DNA from: Deltaproteobacteria bacterium
GTDB taxonomy: Bacteria; Myxococcota_A; UBA9042; PHBI01
NCBI GenBank assembly: GCA_020632715.1
Contig: JACKFA010000002.1
Coordinates: forward strand, 362,501-426,500
Length of the DNA stretch: 64,000 bases
Reading direction: 5' to 3'
Positions 58,216 through 64,000 of this stretch are shown one piece after another (position 1 is the first letter of the stretch; each line of letters opens with the position of its first letter). Both the position numbers and the translations under genes were made by a program. The notes under the pieces were generated by a model, which was not told the origin of the DNA, ran no database searches, and saw only the letters and a program-made list of their open reading frames with translations.

Positions 58216-61200
58216 ATGAACAGGCAGCCATCGCCAAGCGCGCTCCTCGGGCTCGTCCTCGGCGTCATCACCGTCACGGGGCTCGCTCCGGGCGCGGCAC
58301 GCGCGCAGACCTGCCCGAGCGGCAAGTCCTGCTTCTACGTCCCCCCGCTCATGAAGAACCCCGGCGGCAACTACCCGAACCCGGGCTGGGACATGGTCCT
58401 CGCCTCACCGGGCGGCGCGATCACGGGCACCTACACGATCGGCACCGCCGCGGCCGTCCCCTTCGACGTCTCGAGCGGCACGCCGCTCAACGTCGCCCTC
58501 GCCGCGGGTGTCGGCGTCTCGACGAACTACGCCGTCGCCGAGAAGCAGGGGATCTTCATCGTCGCGGACCGCGCAGACCTCGGCGTCGTGCAGCGCTTCG
58601 TCGGCGGCCCCTGGAACAGCTCGGCGACCATCAAGGAGGCGACCTTCTCCCTCGGGACGCGCTTCCGCCTCGATGGCTACATGCTCGATGGCGCCAACAT
58701 CAACGCCCCGGATACGGGCCACGACACCGTCTCGATCTACGCGCCCTTCGGCGCCGACGTGACCATCGATCCCCCCGGCGACGACCCGACCTTCTGGGCC
58801 GACAGCTGGGCCGCCAACGTGCGCACGGTGTCGCTCACCGCGGGGCAGACGATCGTCCTCCGGACGAAGCAGGCCTGCGGCTTCGACCTCTCCGGCGCGC
58901 TCCTCACGTCGACGAACCCCGTCTCCGTCATCACGGGCGGCCGCGGCTGGGCCGGCGTCTGCTCGGGAGACGGCACGTCGAGCACCTGCGGCGACGACGG
59001 CGTCGACCACGCCATCCCCGAGAGCGGCGTCGGCACGCAGTACGTCGTCGACAGCTACCCCGGCGCCAACGCCCAGCGCGTCGACGTCATCGCCACGGTC
59101 GACGCCACCGTCGTCACCGTGAACGGCACGGTCGCCGCCACCCTCAACGCCGGCGCGATCCACCGCTTCAACCCGACCGGCGTCACGTACATCGAGACGA
59201 GCGCCCCCGCCTACGTCTATGAGAACGCGGGCAACACGACCTGCGAGGCCGGCCTCAGCGTGATCCCGCCGCTCGCGCTCCGCGGCGGCACGGCGCTCGG
59301 CATCGACTTCAACGTCAACGGCTCGGGCGTCGCGAACGTCATCCTCGCGACGGCCGACGTCGCCACGATCACGCTCGACGGCAACACCGTCGCCGGCACC
59401 GCGACGCTCGTGCCCGGTCGCGCCGACCTGAGCGCCGTGCGCTTCGCCGTGGGCGGCGGCAACCACCGCGTCGCCGCGGCCGGCGACTTCCAGCTGGGCC
59501 TCGTCACCTACGCGAGCGGCACCGGCCTCTTCGCCTACTACAACCCCTTCCGCCTCCCGGGCTGCGGCGACGGCACGCAGAGCGCCACCGAGGCCTGCGA
59601 CGACGGCAACGTCGACGACGGCGACGGGTGCAGCGCGACCTGCCGCCTCGAGATCGGCGAGGTCGGCTGCGTCGACAGCGAAGACTGCGTCGCGAGCGGC
59701 GCCTGCAGCGGCGGCACGTGCGTGAACCGCTGCCAGAGCAGCGCCGACTGCGCCGACGCCGACGACTGCACCATCGACGCCTGCGACCAGCAGACCGGCC
59801 TCTGCACGAACGAGCGCTCGCAGAGCGCGGAGTGCCTCCTGCGCAACGGCTGCGCGGACGGGTCGCGCGAGGGCTACACCAACGAGGGCACCTACCCGGC
59901 GATCGCGTCGTGCGGCGGCGCGTGGTCGGTCGGCGGCATGTTCCACGACGAGCCCGCGTGCGATCGGCAGGCCGGCAACGACGGCGCGAACGCGGCCGGC
60001 GCGGGCTGCAACGTGCAGGACCTGTGCGCAGAGGGCTGGCACGTCTGCTACGGCCCCGCGGACGTCCGGAGCCGCGTCGGCGACGCCGGCTGCAACGACG
60101 CCGTGGCCGGGAACTACCCGAACAGCGGGACCGGGCCCCTCGCCGACGGCGTGACGGTGCCGCCCGGCGGCGCGTTCTTCGCGACGGCCACGGCCGGCCC
60201 CGGCAACGGGATCTGCGACGACTTCGTCAACGGCGTCGCGTCCCAGTTCAACGACGTGTTCGGCTGCGGCAACCTCGGCGCGCGGCCGACCGGGGCGACG
60301 TGCGCGCCGTTCAACCGGTTCTCGAACAACAACTGCGTCTCGTTCCAGAGCGCGGGCTACCTGACCCCTGGCTTCGACCACCCGGCCACGGACTACGGCT
60401 ACGCGGACTCCACGCAGTGGGCGTGGACCTGCTCGGGGTCGACGGTCGAGTCGCAGAACATCGTCAAGACGATGCCGGATGTGCAGGGCGGCGTCATGTG
60501 CTGCAAGAACGCCGATCCCTCGCTCCCCGAGATCTGCGACGGCATCGACAACGACACCGACGGCACCGTCGACGAGACGACCTTCGCCGACGGCGTCGAG
60601 GTCACGGTGGGGCGGCGCTGCGTCGTCGACGGGCAGTGCGGCGTCACGGACTGCACGCGCGACGGCGGCTTCGAGTGCACGAACCTCGGGCCGTGCGAGC
60701 TCGCGATGTGCGGCGGCGAGGAGCCCGCGCTCGGCGAGGTGATGGTCGACGAGACCTGCGAGCTGCCGCCGGTCATCGGGACGATCGACCCCGTCGTCGA
60801 GTGGCACAAGGGCTCGTTCACGGAGTACCCCTCCTACGATCAGGTCATGATGCAGCCGGTCGCGGCGAACCTCACCGACGACAACGGCGACGGGGTCATC
60901 GACGAGGACGACGTCCCCGACGTGGTTCTCACGCGCTTCACGGGGTCGAGCTACGGTTCCGTCGGCGTCATCACGGCGCTGTCCGGCGACGACGGCCACG
61001 AGCTCTGGTCGATCGCGTCGTTCGTGCTCGACGGGACCACCTACCAGCCCTACAGCTCGAGCGGCGTCGCGATCGGCGACCTCGACGGCGACGGACTCCC
61101 GAGGTCTGCTTCTCGACACCGAGCGGCCTCGCCTGCGTGACCGTCGCCGCGCCGGGGCCCGGATCGGCGGTCCCCACCGGGCGCTTCGTCGCCGGGGACT

Positions 61201-64000
61201 GCGGCACGAACCCGTACGTGCTGCCGGCGATCGCGGACGTCGATCACGATGGTCTGGCCGAGGTGATCTTCAGGTCGTGCGTCTTCGCCTACGACGGCAC
61301 CTTCGTCGGCTCGCCCGCGTCGCTCACCAACGCCTCGATCACGTCGTTCGCGGTGAACATGGACGACGATCCGGAGCTCGAGGTGGTCGACGGCGTGCGC
61401 GTCTACGACCTGCCGCCGGCCGGCTCGACGACGATGCCCGTGCGGTACGCGCTCGAAGGCGTCGGGGCCGCGTTCGCCGCGGTCGGCGACTTCGACGGCG
61501 ACGGCATGCCCGAGATCGCCGCGGTGGAGACCGCGACGGCGACGGTCTACCTCTACGACCCGGACGGCGCCACGGACGCCGACACGAAGGACGGCTGGAC
61601 GGTCACCATCGCAGACGGCGGGGGTCAGGCGCGCGCGGCGGCCCGCCGACGGTCGCGGACTTCGACGGAGACGGCGAGGTCGAGGTCGGCGTCGCCGCCG
61701 AGTACCAGTACACCGTGTACGACAACAACGGGACGCGGCTCTGGGGGACGAACACGCAGGACGCGTCGAGCCGCGACACCGGCTCGTCGGTGTTCGACTT
61801 CGACGGCGACGGCGCGGCCGAGGTCGTCTACGCGGACGAGCAGAACCTCCACATCTACGACGGGAAGACGGGTGCCGAGCGCGCGACCATCTCGGACCAC
61901 GGATCCGGCACGATCGTCGAGTATCCGATCGTCGTGGACATCGACCACGACGGGGAGAGCGAGATCGTGCTCGCCTCGAACAACTACGCGTTCGCGGGCT
62001 GGACGGGGATCACGGTCCTCGGGAGCGAGAGCCGCTCGTGGACGCCCGCGCGGCCGGTCTGGAACCAGTACGCGTACTCGATCTCGAATGTGAACGACGA
62101 CGGCTCGATCCCGCAGAACCAGGCGCCGAACTGGACGCGCTGGAACAACTTCCGCGCCGGGGCGCCCATCGAGGGGCTCGCGAACTGGCTCAGCGACGTG
62201 TACGTGGCGGGGACGAGCTATTGCGAGGCGGGGTGCTCGGCGGACACCGACGGGACGGCGCAGATCGCGGTGACGGTGGTGGTGTCGAACCGCGGCAAGC
62301 TCGACGCGAGCGACGTGGACGTGAGCCTGATGCTCGGCGGGGTCGAGGGGACGGAGATCGGCCACGGCGTCATCGACAGCGTTCCGAGCGGCGGGCAGGC
62401 GTACGTGACGATCACCGTGCCGCACACGAGCTGGACGGCGGGTGACGCGACGGTGGTGGTGACGCCGGGTGCGAACACGCCGGAGTGCGACACGAGCAAC
62501 AACACGGCGGTGATCGAGCACCCGATCGTGCTGGACTTCGACGACGACGGCATCGACGACGTGTGCGACGCGTGCGTGGCGATGGGTCAGCCGGAGGTGT
62601 GCGACGGGGTCGACAACGACTGCGACGGCGCGACGGACGCGGCGGACGCGGACTTCATCCGGCCGCCGTGCGAGCTGCAGGAGGGCGTGTGCGAGGGCAC
62701 GACGAAGCCCGACGACCTCTGCATGGGGGAGGGCGGCTGGGCGCCCTGCGACGACGCCGTCTACGCGAGCGCGACGGAGGGGGCGTACGACCCCGAGCTC
62801 GACGCGTGCGACGGGGTCGACAACGACTGCGACGGCACGACGGACGCGGCGGACGCGTCGCTCGACGTGGTGCTCTGCGAGAACCAGGCGGGGTGTGCGC
62901 CGGGACGACGACGACGGCGGCGCAGTGCGTGAACGGGTCGTGGCTGCCGTGCAGCGACGAGGTCTACGCGACGCAGACCGAGGGTCTCTACGGGTCGGAC
63001 GCGAACTGCGACGGCTACGACAACGACTGCGACGCGGTCGCCGACGACGAGTTCCCTTCGGAGGGGACGAGCTGCGGCGTCGGCGCGTGCGCGAGCGAGG
63101 GCGTGACGGTCTGCGTGAGCGGCGAGGTGCGCGACACCTGCGTCGAGGGGCAGCCGACGGACGAGACGTGCGACGGGCAGGACAACGACTGCGACGGGCT
63201 CACGGACACGGCGGACCCGACGCTCGTGCACCCGCCGTGCGAGCTGCACACGGGGGTCTGCGCGGAGGCGGTGAAGCCGGACGGGCTGTGCGTCGACGGG
63301 GCGTGGCAGGCGTGCACGGATCAGGTCTACGCGGCGGCGGCGTACCCGGCGCAGTACAGCCACGTGGACGCGTCGTGCGATGGCCAGGACAACGACTGCG
63401 ACGGGGCGACGGACGACGACTACGAGGGCGAGGCGACGACGTGCGGCGTCGGTCAGTGCGCGGGGTCGACGGGCGTGATGGCGTGCCAGGACGGCGAGGT
63501 GGTCGACACCTGCGACCCGACGGGCGAGGCGGGCGTCGAGACCTGCGACGGCGTCGACAACGACTGCGACGGGCTCACCGACAACGCCGGCGAGGGCAGC
63601 GTCTGCGCGCCGGTCGACACGGAGGCGGTCTGCCCGGACGCGGTCATCGCCGAGACGACGGTGACCATCACGTTCTCGAACCCGGAGAACGGCGAGCAGG
63701 GCTACTTCGAGGTGCGCGTCGACGGCGGCGACTGGGTCGGCGTCGAGGACTCGAACGCGACCATCGAGGGCCTCGAGAGCGGCGACCACACGGTCGAGGT
63801 GCGCGCGGTCGACCCGGCCGGGAACCCTGATCCCACCCCGGCGATCTGCGTCTTCACGGTCGATGACGGGCCTCCGGACACGTTCATCCCGGTGCACCCG
63901 GGCGATCCGACCGCGTCCACCACGGCGAGCTTCGCGTTCGACAGCGACGAGGACGACGTCGTGTACCTGTGCGTGCTGGACCCGGCGACGACGCCGCCGA
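58216..64000 (+). CDS. Giant surface protein C, IgGFc-binding-like N-terminus (3' partial, frame breaks)
   Basis: Same architecture as B, with an uninterrupted frame from the start to about 61098. The N-terminus MNRQPSPSALLGLVLGVITV...ARAQ is a clean signal peptide. An in-frame ATG at 58147 would add a His-rich stretch (RPHHHHGHG) before it and is less likely, because it lies inside the promoter -10 box. Frame breaks occur near 61098 (one C short against B), 61620-61640 and 62890 (one G short against A and B). The gene runs off the window within the Ig-like region. MopE-type motifs CDGVDNDCDGATD and relatives repeat from about 60530 onward. Confidence 0.78.

Overview
The window is very GC-rich DNA, and its protein families point to a Myxococcota (deltaproteobacterial) genome. 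These include MYXO-CTERM-like C-terminal anchors (Cys-Gly-rich stretch, one hydrophobic helix, Arg cluster), Myxococcus-type Cys-rich CGDG..CDDGN..GDGC repeats, thrombospondin type 3 repeats, PEGA and TerB proteins, many lipoproteins and two sigma54-type promoters. The species cannot be named from the sequence alone.

Layout. 1-1.3 kb: 3' end of a calcium-binding-repeat surface protein. 1.5-3.6 kb: EF-G-like GTPase with its own terminator. 3.6-7.1 kb: a 23S-5S rRNA unit with promoter, boxA, long processing stem and terminator, and no 16S or tRNA. 7.6-13.9 kb: an ACE-like M2 peptidase, an FGE-fold protein, small stress proteins (CsbD, DUF1328), a DUF2188 protein behind a near-consensus sigma54 promoter, and a Cys-rich lipoprotein. 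14-26 kb: an eight-gene minus-strand operon (DUF4175-like, MoxR ATPase, membrane protein, ABC ATPase, ABC permease, DUF58, BatA-like, VWA/GATase1-like). Its genes mostly start with GTG and overlap by 4 nt. 26-43 kb: mixed single genes. These comprise a hotdog thioesterase, a TerB-like protein, an 881-aa VQ-motif Ala/Gly-rich protein, a PASTA protein, trpS, lipoproteins, a secreted protein made of 16-residue Cys repeats, a PEGA protein, HAD phosphatases, an M19 dipeptidase, DUF2254, and divergent rimK and aspartoacylase-like genes.

42.9-64 kb: three tandem genes for giant secreted surface proteins (A, B, C), each about 2,300 residues if frames are restored. A has its own N-terminus. B and C share an IgGFc-binding-like N-terminus and are near-identical over at least 6 kb at a 7.71-kb spacing, promoter included. 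All three share a Cys-rich domain, FG-GAP/VCBS-like repeats, an array of MopE-type metal-binding motifs and, as far as visible, thrombospondin type 3 repeats and a MYXO-CTERM-like tail. The spacers A-B and B-C are filled with repeats that look like reiterated copies of the 3' end of gene A.

Caution: several long genes (the DUF4175-like gene, the BatA-like gene, A, B and C) are interrupted by indels, mostly in G or C homopolymers. Comparing A, B and C shows directly that the indels sit in homopolymers. Long-read consensus error is the simplest explanation, but slippage-based variation or real decay cannot be excluded from sequence alone.
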